A stretch of DNA of 64,000 nucleotides from Leptura quadrifasciata (taxonomy: Eukaryota > Arthropoda > Insecta > Coleoptera > Cerambycidae). Positions within the stretch are counted from its first letter, which is position 1, and every line of letters starts with the position of its first letter. The DNA lies in the NCBI GenBank assembly GCA_963675555.1, contig OY776674.1:156686107-156750106 (forward strand). Reading direction: 5' to 3'. The notes under the pieces are model-generated. The model was not told the origin of the DNA. It did not search any database and was given only the letters and a program-made list of their open reading frames with translations. A program made the position numbers and the translations under genes. Below, piece after piece: positions 34,636 through 44,932 of this stretch.

Positions 34636-36000
34636 CTACATAATAAAATCAATTCGACTTTACCACAGTTGATCAAGTTTCAATTCTCTTGTAGTATAAA
34701 AAAATCTTTAGAACTTGTGACCAAATTGGAAAACATAACCTTACCCGAAGATGCCAAATTAGTTTCCTTTGATGATAAAAGTTTATTTACCTCTATCCCT
34801 ATTCATGAGCTTAAGGATATATTACAACATCTTATATAATATTTAATTGAATCAAAATGAACAAAAAGATTTACAAACATTAATTAATATGTGTATCAAA
34901 CAAAATTATTTTAAATTCGATAATAAAATGTATACACAAGTAAACGGCTTACCCATGGATAGTCCGTTAAGCCCATTATTAGCTGAAATATTCGTGGCAA
35001 ATTTTGAATACAATCTTTTTACCACAAACAATAATCTCCTTAAATACATACATTTTTGGATAAGATATGTTGACGATGTGTTTTGTATGTGGATCAGCAC
35101 TGAGAGACAATTGTCATATTTCATCCATTTTATTAACTCCCTAAACAACAAAATTCAGTTTACAGTTGAAAAGGAAAAAGAACGGCCAATAAACTTTTTA
35201 GATATTACGCTGACACGTAAAGAACATGGGCTAGAACTGGATATTTACAGAAAGCCAACTTTTACTGATACTCTTACACATGCAAATTGTAATCAATCTT
35301 GGTAGATAAAAATGTCACCGACTATTATCTCTAAATTTAAATAGGGTTAACTTTGAAAAAGACGTTAGAATTCTTAAAATACTAGCAAAAAATAATGGCT
35401 ATGATGAGTCACTTATTGACAAATTAATAAAAAATAAACAGAAAATTGTTACAAAAACATTTTTATAACGTGCCAAATATAGAAAACAAAAAGTGGCATA
35501 GTATAAATTATGTAAATAAGGTTAGCAACGCAGTATGTAATAGATTAAATAAATGAGGTATTAATACAATATCAACGAATAGAAATAATTTAGGTCACTT
35601 GTTGGTTAATAATAAAGAAAAGACAGAAGATATTGAAAAATCGGGGGTATATGAAATAAAGTGTGACGACTGTGATGCCGTATATATAGGTCAGAGTGGC
35701 CGTAGCATTGATATGAGGTTAAGAGAACACAAAGAGTCTATTTTATATAATAAAAAATCAACTGGTTTCGCCGAACTCACGTTTTTAACGTTAGTAGTAT
35801 TAAACTTTTGCATAATGCAAACAAAGGAAAAATCCTAGACATGCTTGAAATTTTAGAAATAAAGAAGGCCTCAAGAAACCATAAAAACGTTACAAATACA
35901 CAAACAGAATTTATGAACAACCCTGTATTAGACACAGTAATAAAATTAAAATTAAGTTCGTAGTTCCGGCCTGTATTGTTAAATTTAAAGAAATAGCAAA
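34636..36000 (+). pseudogene. Penelope-like RT/GIY-YIG protein, plus copy, broken
   Basis: The plus copy starts within the RT ('LENITLPEDAKLVSFDDKSL', a motif-A-like region with FDDKSLFTSIP at ~34770-34800). It has a stop near 34838, then an open 152-residue stretch (34847-35305) with 'NGLPMDSPLSPLLAEIFVAN' and the catalytic 'RYVDDVF' box. A stop follows and the connector is broken. The GIY-YIG domain is in 35599-35838 ('YEIKCDDCDAVYIGQSGRSI', 'DMRLREHKESIL'), and a deletion after 'GFAE' removes the His-containing part seen in the minus copy. The original N-terminus is absent. It is less intact in the nuclease and more complete in the RT than its partner. Confidence 0.88.
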
Positions 36001-36089
36001 TCAAGTCATTATCCCCCTCTAAGTAGGTAGAAGATTTCTAAGATATATATACTGTGAACCACCACTTTCAGGTCAGTGTTTAAGACTGT

Positions 36090-36121
36090 TTGATAATGGT
36101 CGCAAGGCCGAAACATATGTC
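36090..36121 (+). ncRNA. Hammerhead-like motif, PLE plus copy
   Basis: TTGATAA, T, 'ggtcgcaaggcc', GAA and 'acatatgtc' give a four-pair stem II with a GCAA loop and a short self-complementary stem III ending in the GUC cleavage triplet. Stem I would pair 'ctct' with 'agag'; here the 5' strand is mutated to 'ctgt' while the 3' strand 'agag' is intact. One strand is intact in each copy, so the parent could have formed the stem. Confidence 0.5.
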
Positions 36122-36290
36122 AGAGAAATCTGAACAAAACTAATGAAACAATAAACCAAGTGCGTATTGTAACTATTCTTTTGAATATTTATAATTATTC
36201 CATTAATTTCAATACATTTACAGAATAACAATATTCGTTTGATTTGATCAATCCAACCCAATTTTACGTTTATTTCCTCCTTAATTTCAG

Positions 36291-36625
36291 TTTTGACTGT
36301 GGCTCTGGCGTTGGGGTAGTCCGATCCGAAGAAACCGTCCTTCTCAACCAATGGAACCACATAACTTTATACAGGCACCGGTGGGATGCGTGGTTGCAGC
36401 TCAACGGTGGTAAACACGTTCAGGGTAGGAGCAAAGGCCTTTTCTCTAGAATAACCTTCAGGGAGCCACTGTTCATCGGAGGCCCTGGAAACACTACCGG
36501 TTTAGCGGAGAAGTTGCCAGTATCAAAAGGACTCAAGGGGTGCATTAGACATTTGGAGGTGAATGATCATGTATATAAGTTTGCTTTAGAGCCGAGGGGT
36601 GAAGCAACAAAGGGATATGGAATTG
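36291..36625 (+). CDS. Exon of a LamG/EGF extracellular matrix protein (LamG part)
   Basis: A 335-bp exon lies between an acceptor ('tttcctccttaatttcag', ending 36290) and a donor ('gtaagt' at 36626). Its first base completes a split codon and its last base starts one. It encodes the C-terminal ~110 residues of a laminin G domain: 'FDCGSGVGVVRSEETVLLNQ', 'WNHITLYRHRWDAWLQLNGG', 'GRSKGLFSRITFREPLFIGG' and 'GCIRHLEVNDHVYKF'. LamG domains are secreted beta-sandwich modules that bind glycans and receptors. The fit with the EGF exon at 60353 and the wording are closest to pikachurin/agrin-type matrix proteins, but other LamG-EGF proteins (perlecan, eyes-shut) remain possible. No stop or frameshift, so the exon is under constraint. 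The preceding exon was not found upstream in this window. Confidence 0.92.
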
Positions 36626-36673
36626 GTAAGTTTAGTACCTAATTTTATTATCTTACACTTATTCCATTTTATA

Positions 36674-37290
36674 CATTGAGGCCCATATGTAACGGATAGA
36701 TTATTTGTCTACGTAATTAACAATTTATGAGTAAAATCCTAAAACGCGTCAATTTTTAATTCTGAAATGACATTTTTTGAGCATAATTTCATACTTCTCC
36801 CTTCAGCTCCTTGGAGTGACAGCTAGGTACCCCTTTAAAATTTTTAAATGGAACGAGGGTGCTTGTGATTTGAAAGCGTCTTTAATTCTCTATCCAGCAA
36901 TATAAGATTTTTCGAATTACTCCAATTTTTCTACTGAAAAATATTACATTTTTAACGTCACTAAGTAAACAAAAGAACATAAAACAGTTTAAATCAAATG
37001 TTCAAATTGGGCGCCCGTAGCTTCTTGACAATAATGGAGGCGTTGCTGATGTTCTTCTAAAACATTTTGTATCGTTTCCGGGGTGACTTGATTAATTTCT
37101 TGCCTTATTATATCTTTTAAATCATCGATGTTATTTGATCTGTTGAAGTAGACTTTCGATTTTAAGTAACCCCATAATAAAAAATAGTCAAGTGGGGTCA
37201 AATCGGGAGAACGGGTAGGCCACTCAATTTCACCGCGTCGACCGATCCATCTATTGGGAAAAACTTGATTGAGAAAAACTTCTTTTTAAA
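36674..37290 (-). mobile_element. Mariner-type family B copy, truncated
   Basis: The family B TIR starts at ~36674 ('cattgaggcccatatgtaac'). The minus frame 36989-37201 encodes 'YFNRSNNIDDLKDIIRQEIN' and 'LHYCQEATGAQFEHLI'. The region of the third Asp ('RSPDLTPLDYFLLWGYL', with a one-residue insertion) and 'RWIGRRGEIEWPTR' extend it to ~37260. It is cut near 37290. The other TIR is absent. Confidence 0.82.
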
Positions 37291-38415
37291 TCCTATCCTA
37301 TCCAATCTATCGTGCTGGTCCGAAGATCTTGAAACCAAACAGAAAAAATATTGCTAAGTGTGCATATATTAAATGAGCATTATATACATTTTTATATACG
37401 ACATGTGAGATGCAAACACCTTCAGAAATAGCACACAAAACATTTCACTTGAAACAACAAGCGTTAATTGGTGGAAATATTAAAAGTAACTAACTGTTAC
37501 CTTACGAACTGCGAAGAACAATAGCTTACAATCTGTCATAACGGACTCAGCGTACGTGTTTACTTAAACCAGAAAAGAACTAAAGATCCTTAATTCATTT
37601 GTGTGGATAAATCACAAATCGTGTACAATTCGACAGTCAAATCCACCCCTATTTCTCACGCAAAGTGTGTTTTATGACCACTTTTCGTTGTAATGAACTA
37701 GAGGAATGGCAGAGCACAATTCGGGATGAGTTTAAAATTCTTCGGCCGATCGTAAACGAGTCTCTGTAACATGGAGTGTGTTCTATGTCCTCCAAGAAAT
37801 CGCCGTTTCCGATTTTTGTTGCCGACAAGAGTTCATAACGTTAGTATCACGTTATTTCATATCTACTGACAAATTTACAATTTTACAAAGGACCAAAATG
37901 TAAAAAATTCATAAATAACTTATTTAAAAATTCCGCAAACAAACGAAAGAATTGCAAAGCCCTCATTTTTCATGCTTCATATCCGTATATCGATTTTGAG
38001 ACGATCCGCACCAAAATTTAAGCACGAGAAAGAAATATTCACCCCCGACCTACCTCCACAACCGCATCCTGAATTTTCTTAAAAATTACAATCGAGGCGT
38101 AGATACCACAAAATACTGAATTTCATACAATTATCGATTTTCAGCATTTTTCGGTAAATATATCTTTTTCCAATGTTTCAACCCCCAAATCCAATTCGGC
38201 CAGAAAATTCTTAAAAATTCACAGATTCGTCCACAAACTGCCCATTTTGTTTCCAAATTTTTAAGCAAAATTCAAATTTGCTAAAAAGTACTTCAATTCT
38301 ACGCCCCGGTGCATCGCAGACCACAAAACCGATGAGCGGTGGTTCATCCTCGTTTCAACTAGACCAATATCATGTTTGCGTAGATGCGTCTTTATTATAC
38401 ACATATATCTCTATA
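37291..38415. other. No recognised feature
   Basis: Mixed-composition sequence with no ORF signature. It may hold an unrecognised old element. Confidence 0.45.
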
Positions 38416-38417
38416 TA

Positions 38418-39185
38418 CAGTGAGGACCATAAGTAACGAATAAATTCATTATCTACGTAATTAACAATTTGTGAGTAAAATCCTAAAACACGTCAATTTC
38501 TAATTCTAAAATGACATTTTTTAGCATAATTTTATACCTCCCTGTTCAACCCTCTTGGAGTGACAGCTAACCCTTTAAAAGTTTTAAATGGAACGGGGAT
38601 GAGTGTGATAGGGTTTTTAATTTTAATCTAGCAATACAAGATTTTTTTGAATTTTGTATATTCTTCAAGAAAATTAAATTTGAAAATCCACATAAATCTA
38701 CAAGACCAGTTGCATCTTCTAAAAATGAAAAATGCCACCCATGTCAAATTCGTTTGTTTCTTTGATAGCATATTAACTGGCGCGCGTTATTAGGATTTTT
38801 GCAAAATTTCTTAGTTCCAGTGTTAAGAATACTTTCCCAGATGATGATAACCCTAATGGAATTGATAGAAATATTTGGTATCGGCATTTCAATCAATTTT
38901 TTCTCAATAGGTGGATAGGTAGACGTGGTAAAATTGAATGGCCAGTCCGTTCCCCGGATTTGACCCCACTTGACTATTTTCTATGGGATTACTTAAAATC
39001 GAAAGTCTACTTCAACGGACCAAATAATGCCTATTCATGATTTAAAAGACATAATAAGGCAAGTAATTAATCAAATCACACCAGAAACGATACAAAATGT
39101 TTTAGAAGAATTTCGGCAACGCCTCCATTATTGTCAATAAGCTACGGGTACCCACTTTAAACATTTGATTTATGAATTTTAGGAA
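38418..39185 (+). mobile_element. Mariner-type family B copy, internally deleted
   Basis: It starts at a TA (38416-38417) with 'cagtgaggaccataagtaac' and keeps the ~240-bp left TIR. It then jumps to transposase fragments: 'LTGARYLGFLQNFLVPVLRI', a deleted second-Asp region, and 'RSPDLTPLDYFLWDYLKSKV' (~38945-39010). It is lost after ~39185 without its right TIR. The N-terminal half is deleted. Confidence 0.82.
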
Positions 39186-39655
39186 GATTGGAGATTGGCA
39201 CTATTTTGTAATTTAAATTAACTAATTTTGCAAACAACTGAAATTATGGAGTGCAAATTCATATCACTATAACACAGCTTGTCATAGTTCTGCTTAGGTA
39301 GTCTTATACTTTTTTTAACACGCTTTTTTTATTTTAACAGGCTCTTTTTATTATTTATTTATTAGCTTCACCTGTATGTTTGTTTGTAACGAAATGTTTG
39401 AACGTGATTCTCACCCACTTCAAAACGTCAGATTAAACCGAAACTTTGCACACTTATCAAGAACCGATGACAATACAATAATTTGACAACTTTGTCCTAA
39501 TGTCCTCACCACGATCATCAGGATAAAATAAAAAAATAAAAATGACTAATCAATTGTCGAGATTTTGTCAGAGACGCCGCTGTTATTAATATTTAAATAT
39601 TAAGATTTTGTTCAACAGCGATAGAAAGTCCACTAACTCAATATAATTAAATGAT
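39186..39655. other. No recognised feature
   Basis: Includes 'tgtatgtttgtttgtaacga' at ~39372, a phrase common near transposon-derived repeats, but nothing I can name. Confidence 0.4.
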
Positions 39656-39815
39656 TTTTAAACCAGACTGCAACCAACAGCTACTCTAGCCCGGAGAGGA
39701 GCTGTTGGTTGCAGTCTGGTTACGTTCCTTATAGTAAAATAAGGATTTTATATAGAGTTTTGCGACTGAAATATTATGTTTTTAATTATATTTTAATTGA
39801 GACTAAAAATATTAT
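39656..39815. mobile_element. Foldback-family copy with arms joined
   Basis: 'ccagactgcaaccaacagct' (39664-39683) and its inverse (39701-39720) sit only ~17 bp apart. The right arm then continues 'cttatagtaaaataaggatt' and 'gcgactgaaatattatg', as in 59283-59370. The centre of the element is lost and the left arm is short. Confidence 0.8.
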
Positions 39816-40313
39816 GTTTTACAAAGATTTTGTTCCTTTTATGTCGTTCCGATCGGACCTATATATCTCGAATTATTCACGTTTTTAGGTTGAAAAACGC
39901 GGTTAAAAAAATTAAATTGTTAATAACAATTGGAGCACAGAGTCTTTGAAGTACAAAAATTTTTTGGGTACTTCTGAGCACCTCCCCAACAGGATCCAAC
40001 CATAAAATTGCTTATGGAAGAAGTTCCTTTATATTGATTTTTGTGCTATATTTACTGCGCTATGTTTAAATATTAACAGCCGCATGCACCGTACATACTT
40101 AAACGGGATTAGCAGGTAACTCGGTTTAACTCAAAATTTTCTTATGCACCGTCACTTACGACGTGCTTAATCCAGTGTAAAGTTAAACCTACAATTTTGG
40201 GCGTTTAAGTATTTAATCCTAGTTTTCGTACATGCGTATTGCAAATATAACCTCGAAATTTCTAGTATGTTTATTACCGTTTAGTGTTTACCTAAAATTA
40301 CGAAAATTCAGAG

Positions 40314-40560
40314 ATGGAAATAGAAGATGAAATATTTATGGATAACGATCTAAATATACTAAATATAATTGATTACGGCTTTCCTAAACGTCGTTGTGAA
40401 AGAGCTGATTACTTTCATGATATGGATGATTTATCTTTTTTCAAGAAATTCAGGTTGACCAAACCAACAGTTTTTGCGGTGCTTGAATAAATTGATGATA
40501 ATTTGGAGTTTGATAATGACATATGTATTTAAGTTTATTTTAGAATCGTATAGTTATTAC
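40314..40560 (+). pseudogene. HARBI1-like nuclease, N-terminal remnant (unit 1)
   Basis: From the ATG at 40314 the frame reads 'MEIEDEIFMDNDLNIL', 'CERADYFHDMDDLSFFKKFR', 'LTKPTVFAVLE' and then an in-frame stop at 40488-40490. Unit 2 has Gln at this place. 'FFKRFRLTKPTV' is the characteristic N-terminal helix region of HARBI1-type transposases. The frame ends soon after at 'LEFDNDICI', so the DDE nuclease domain (normally ~200 further residues) is absent. Unit 1 cannot encode a transposase. Confidence 0.82.
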
Positions 40561-40577
40561 GAGAGGATCAATCTCTA

Positions 40578-40805
40578 CTATCTATAGTGTCTCTCCTGTG
40601 AACCAATTATTGACGACTTTATGGTTTTACACGCATGTACGTGTTTTCGTAACCTTTTTAAGGTTTTCCAATTACGATAAACAACCCTGCTAGATGAAGT
40701 ATTGAATTCATGTTCAATTTTTTTCCACGACTTCATTCTGTCCACAACGGAAGCTCGATTCGTCTTTTTATCCTCCAAAACTGAGGTATATTTGTTTGCT
40801 GCCAA
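40578..40805 (-). pseudogene. Myb/SANT-like partner protein fragment (unit 1)
   Basis: The minus frame encodes 75 residues: 'NKYTSVLEDKKTNRASVVDR', 'MKSWKKIEHEFN' and 'RVVYRNWKTLKRL'. This is the helix-turn-helix pattern of the Myb/SANT-like DNA-binding proteins that Harbinger elements encode beside their nuclease and that carry it to the TIRs. Only the DNA-binding segment is present, followed by unrelated residues. It runs convergently to the nuclease remnant. The same frame, with 'VLEAKKRNRVSVVDRMKSW', is in unit 2. Confidence 0.72.
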
Positions 40806-42203
40806 ATTAAATCATATCTTTCTTCCGCAGTAAAATGTGGCGAACTTCTTCCATATTAAAAAATCGGCAGCTACTGGAAGCGGCTGGAACCTCCCCACTC
40901 GGTGGATCTTTGAAGCCGAAAAGAGCATTAAATTGTGTGACAAAACGGCACAAAACGTAATCCGATCTCATCCAAAACCTTTTCAGATCTTCTGGGGCAC
41001 TAAAAATACCCTCAACTTAATGAATTTACAATCATCTATGCGAGTTATTACCTACATTATCGCTCGTTGAATAATATATTATTAGGATATTAACAACTTT
41101 AAGATCACTTGAACGACTAAGAAAGTCTAGTTATCCTAAATACTACAGATTTGTAAAGCAACAAACTGAAAATTGGTAAAGTGATAATCTATAATAAATT
41201 CACCAACGAAGGTACAGAAAGCGTATGATATTGATATTGTTACATCTACCTTTAAAGTTTGTGACAATCCACTAAAAGTTACAAATATGCACCTTATTAA
41301 CATGATATGACACCAACGTTATCGGATGACAAACGATGACAATGACAATCGTCAAAATTTGCTCATTGCAATCCGATCGCTCGCGGCTGTCTTTGTTAAA
41401 TGAAACATTAGCATTTCAATAATTTTACTAGATTTTAGAGGAATATTTGTAGTTTAATTCTTCGATTTGTCTGTATATATATTTAAAAACGGCACTAAAC
41501 GTAATCCGCTCTACTTCTAGATAGAGCAGTGAAGAAACCCTCACGCGCGAATTGACACGTGATGTGACGAGTTTCATGATGTAACGGCTACGCGCATCGA
41601 TCATGTCATGCGAAATGCGATCTATGCCATATTTGCTTTGTTTTTAATTTTTTTCGCGGAAACCAAATCGAAAGGGCGGAAGTGTGATATATCGTTGAAA
41701 TCAGAATTTTAACTGCTTTTCAATGGTTCCATTGCAAATTGAAAGTAATTATAAAATAAACAACTTGTTGTTTCGTTTTTGAACCAATTTTAGTAACCTC
41801 TCACAATTTTATTGTGGAGAGGTTAAAAAATAACTATGGAATAATGGAATTATATTAAAAAGCAAATAAGACACAACTTATTCAAATGTTAAATAGAAAT
41901 TGACGTTTTTATTACTAAAACCACAAAACTTTTCTGCTACAACTACAAATCTCCCTAGATTTATCGACGTTGCCAAATCGCTGACTGGATTAACTAACCC
42001 ACAAATTTGTACCAATGGTGCATAAGAAATTAAACCGATCTTTCTAATCGCGATTATTTAAACTCGTTTAAACACAAAAACGGTGCATACGGCTGTAAGT
42101 ATTTAATCTTAGTTTTCGTACATGCGTATTGCAAATATAACCTCAAAATTCCTAGTATGTTTATTACCGTTTAGTGTTTACCTAAAATTACGAAAATTCA
42201 GAG

Positions 42204-42471
42204 ATGGAAATAGAAGATGAAATATTTATGGATAACGATCTAGATATACTAAATATAAATGATTAGGGCTTTCCTAGACGTCATTTGTGAAAGAGCTGAT
42301 TACTTTCATGATATGGATGATTTATCTTTTTTCAAGAGATTCAGGTTGACCAAACCAACAGTTTTTGCGGTGCTTGAACAAATTGATGATAATTTGGAGT
42401 TTGATAATGACTTATATGTATTTAAATTTCTTTTAGAATCGTATAGTTATTACGAGAGGATCAATCTCTAA
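42204..42471 (+). pseudogene. HARBI1-like nuclease, N-terminal remnant (unit 2)
   Basis: From 42204 the frame has a stop after 'NIND' (~42264) and a one-base insertion near 42285. The frame then runs on as 'CERADYFHDMDDLSFFKRFR' and 'LTKPTVFAVLEQIDDNLEFD' to 42471. It keeps the Gln that is a stop in unit 1, so the two units carry different lesions and diverged after the duplication. The nuclease core is missing here too. Confidence 0.8.
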
Positions 42472-42704
42472 TTTTTTAGAAACGATAGTGTCTCTCCTGT
42501 GAACCAATTATTGACGACTTTACGGTTTCGCATGTACGTGTTTTCGTAAAACCTTTTTAAGGTTTTCCAATTACGATAAACAACCCTGCTAGGTGAAGCA
42601 TTGAGTTCATGTTCAATTTTTTTCCACGACTTCATTCTGTCCACAACGGAAACTCGATTCCTCTTTTTAGCCTCCAGAACTGAGGTATATTTGTTTGCTG
42701 CCAA
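42468..42704 (-). pseudogene. Myb/SANT-like partner protein fragment (unit 2)
   Basis: 78 residues on the minus strand, near-identical to the unit 1 protein at its start ('MAANKYTSVLEAKKRNRVSV', 'KSWKKIEHELNASPSRVVYR') and different at the C-terminus after 'NWKTLKRF' because of a small frameshift. Same role inferred: binding the element's ends together with the nuclease. Not functional alone. Confidence 0.72.
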
Positions 42705-43489
42705 ATTAAATCATATCTTTCTTCCGCAGAAAAATATGGCGAACTTCTTCCATATTAAAAAAAAATCGGCAGCTACTGGAAGCGGCTGGAACCTCCCCAC
42801 TCGGCGGATCTTTGAAGCCGAAAAGAGCATTAAAATGTGTGACAAAACGGCACTAAACGTAATCCGATCTCATCCAAAACCTTTTCAGATCTTGTGGGGC
42901 ACTAAAAAAACCCTCAACTTAATGAATTTACAATCATCTATGCGAGTTATTACCTACATTATCGCCCATTGAATAATATACTATTAGGATATTAACAACT
43001 TTAACATCACTTGAACGACTAAGGATGTCTAGTTATCCTAAATACTACAGATTTGTAAAGCAACAAACTGAAAATTGGTAAAGTGATAATCTATAATAAA
43101 TTCACCAACGAAGTTACAGAAAGCATATGATATTGATATTGTTACATCTACCTTTAAAGTTTGTGACAATCCACTAAAAGTTACAAATATGCCAAAATCT
43201 TATTAACATGACATGACACCAACGTTTTCGGATGACAAACGATGACAATGACAACCGCCAAAATTTGCTCATTGCAATCCGATCGCTCATGTCATGCGAA
43301 ATGCGATCTATGCTTCATATTTGCTTTGTTTTTAATTTTTTTCACAGAAACCAAATCGAAAGTGTGGAAGTGTGATATATCGTTGAAATCAGAATTTTAA
43401 CTGCTTTTCAATGGTTCCATTACAAATTGAAAGTAATTATAAAATGGCACTAAACGTAATCCGATCTCAACCAAAACCTTTTCAGATCT

Positions 43490-43690
43490 TCTGGGGCACT
43501 AAAGAAACGCACATGCAAAGTTTCATTCAAATCCGTTCAGTAGTTTCGGCGCTATCGTGCTAACACACATACACACATACACATATACACACATACACAC
43601 ACACACAGACATTTTTCAAAAACCGCTTTTTTCGGTTCCTAGGACCTCAAAACGTAAAGATTGGATGTTATCTCAATTTTTGTTTTTGAA
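43490..43690. repeat. CA-rich microsatellite within an insertion in unit 2
   Basis: 'gttcagtagtttcggcgct' followed by (ACACAT/AC)n at ~43562-43612 and 'aaaaaccgcttttttcggtt' is absent from unit 1. A short copy of 'ggcactaaacgtaatccgat' precedes it (43445). It is probably a separate SINE or LINE-tail-like insertion. Confidence 0.6.
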
Positions 43691-44005
43691 CCAATTTTAG
43701 TAACCTCTCACAATTTTATTGTGGAGAGGTTAAAAATAGCTATGGAACAATGGAATTTTATTAAAAAGCAAATAAGACACAACTTATTAAAATGTTAAAT
43801 AAAAATTGACGTTTTTATTACTAAAACCACAAAACTTTTCTGCTACAACTACAAATCTCCCTAGATTTATCGACGTTGCCAAATCGCTGACTGGATTAAC
43901 TAATCCACAAATTTGTGCCAACGGTGCATAAGAAATTAAACCGATCTTTCTAATCGCGATTATTTAAACTCGTTTAAACACAAAAACGGTGCATACGGCT
44001 GTAAG

Positions 44006-44208
44006 ACGTTTAAAATAAAAATGAAGTGATTGACAAAAAAAATCATTTTATTGTAAAAAGCATGGGGTGCTTTTTACTATATTTTCATAATTCAACTTTC
44101 ATCAATAGCTACCAATAAAATATGTATAATAATTGATATCAAGCACACCACGCTTTTTACAAAATGATTTTTTTTTAATCACTTCATTCTCATTTTAAAC
44201 TTCTTAAT
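44006..44208. mobile_element. MITE with ~65-bp TIRs
   Basis: 'gtttaaaataaaaatgaagt' and 'tcattttattgtaaaaagca' on the left are mirrored by 'tgctttttac'-type sequence to 'actttattctcattttaaac'-type sequence on the right (44145-44208). The centre is ~70 bp. It abuts the Harbinger TSD at 44004. No ORF. Confidence 0.75.
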
Positions 44209-44930
44209 ATTTAAACATTATTTTTTACTTTTTAGTTCGGTTTGCTATTAAAGCATGTCTTTTTAGTTTTTTTAAACTATAATTTTTTTACCAATATAGT
44301 ATTAAAAAAAAGTTATGGCCAAATATAATATATATTTCCTTATCGGATCTCTCTCTCTCTTGGACATGTCCACTTTAATTTTGAATTTTTATGTAAATAC
44401 GTAAATACCCATACATATTTATAAAATATTTAACAGAGAAAATCTGTCCTATACAGTTAGGACACATACTTTCCCATTTAGGACTAGATTGGGCTAGTAT
44501 GTCCTAGTCCTGGCATTCAAGAATAATAATTTTGCTGTTAAAAATTATACTAGAAATTATTGTAAATCTATCGAGCTAATAAGCCTTGCTCCCCGCGATA
44601 AATTTTTATAACGTCAAATCTCCGTTATTTTTTAATCAATCTTGGTGAAATATTAAATAATTAGTATTAAAAAGCACCAAGTTTGATTTATGCACCTGCT
44701 TTTATGATTTTTTTATTATTTTTAATTGTTTAAATGTTTAAAATCCTTTCCTAATAAATTCTCTTCCCGCATTTTCTAGAAAGAACTAGATGAAATTGGT
44801 CATGCCATGTGATATTGGTATTAACGGAGTATCTGTGTATTAAATTTAATTGAAATAATAATTGTTATTAGGATTTTGGAGATAATAATTGTTTAATTCT
44901 TTAAATTCTATCCTTACAGCCTCCTCCTTA
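44209..44930. other. AT-rich spacer
   Basis: No gene or repeat recognised. Confidence 0.5.
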
Positions 44931-44932
44931 TA

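Larger units (their letters stand above)
33456..36205. mobile_element. Penelope-like elements in head-to-head palindrome
   Basis: The left arm (33456-34635, minus copy) and the right arm (~35038-36205, the 3' part of a plus copy) are inverted copies. They include the outer flank 'taattataaatattcaaaag' at both ends. The plus copy is longer at its 5' side (34636-35037), and that piece forms the spacer. Penelope-like elements are known to insert in partial tandem or inverted arrays; I infer this is one. It ends about 85 bp before the LamG exon. Confidence 0.88.
40077..44001 (+). mobile_element. PIF/Harbinger element, tandemly duplicated
   Basis: The left TIR 'cagccgcatgcaccgt' begins at 40077 after TAA. 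The right TIR 'acggtgcatacggctg' ends at 42095 and again at 44001, each followed by TAA (42096-42098 and 44002-44004). TAA is the usual Harbinger target duplication. The second unit lacks the first ~130 bp and starts at 'taagtatttaatc', which recurs 1,890 bp after 40207. Each unit carries a HARBI1-like N-terminal fragment (plus) and a Myb/SANT-like gene (minus), the two genes typical of this superfamily. The nuclease core is deleted. Confidence 0.88.
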
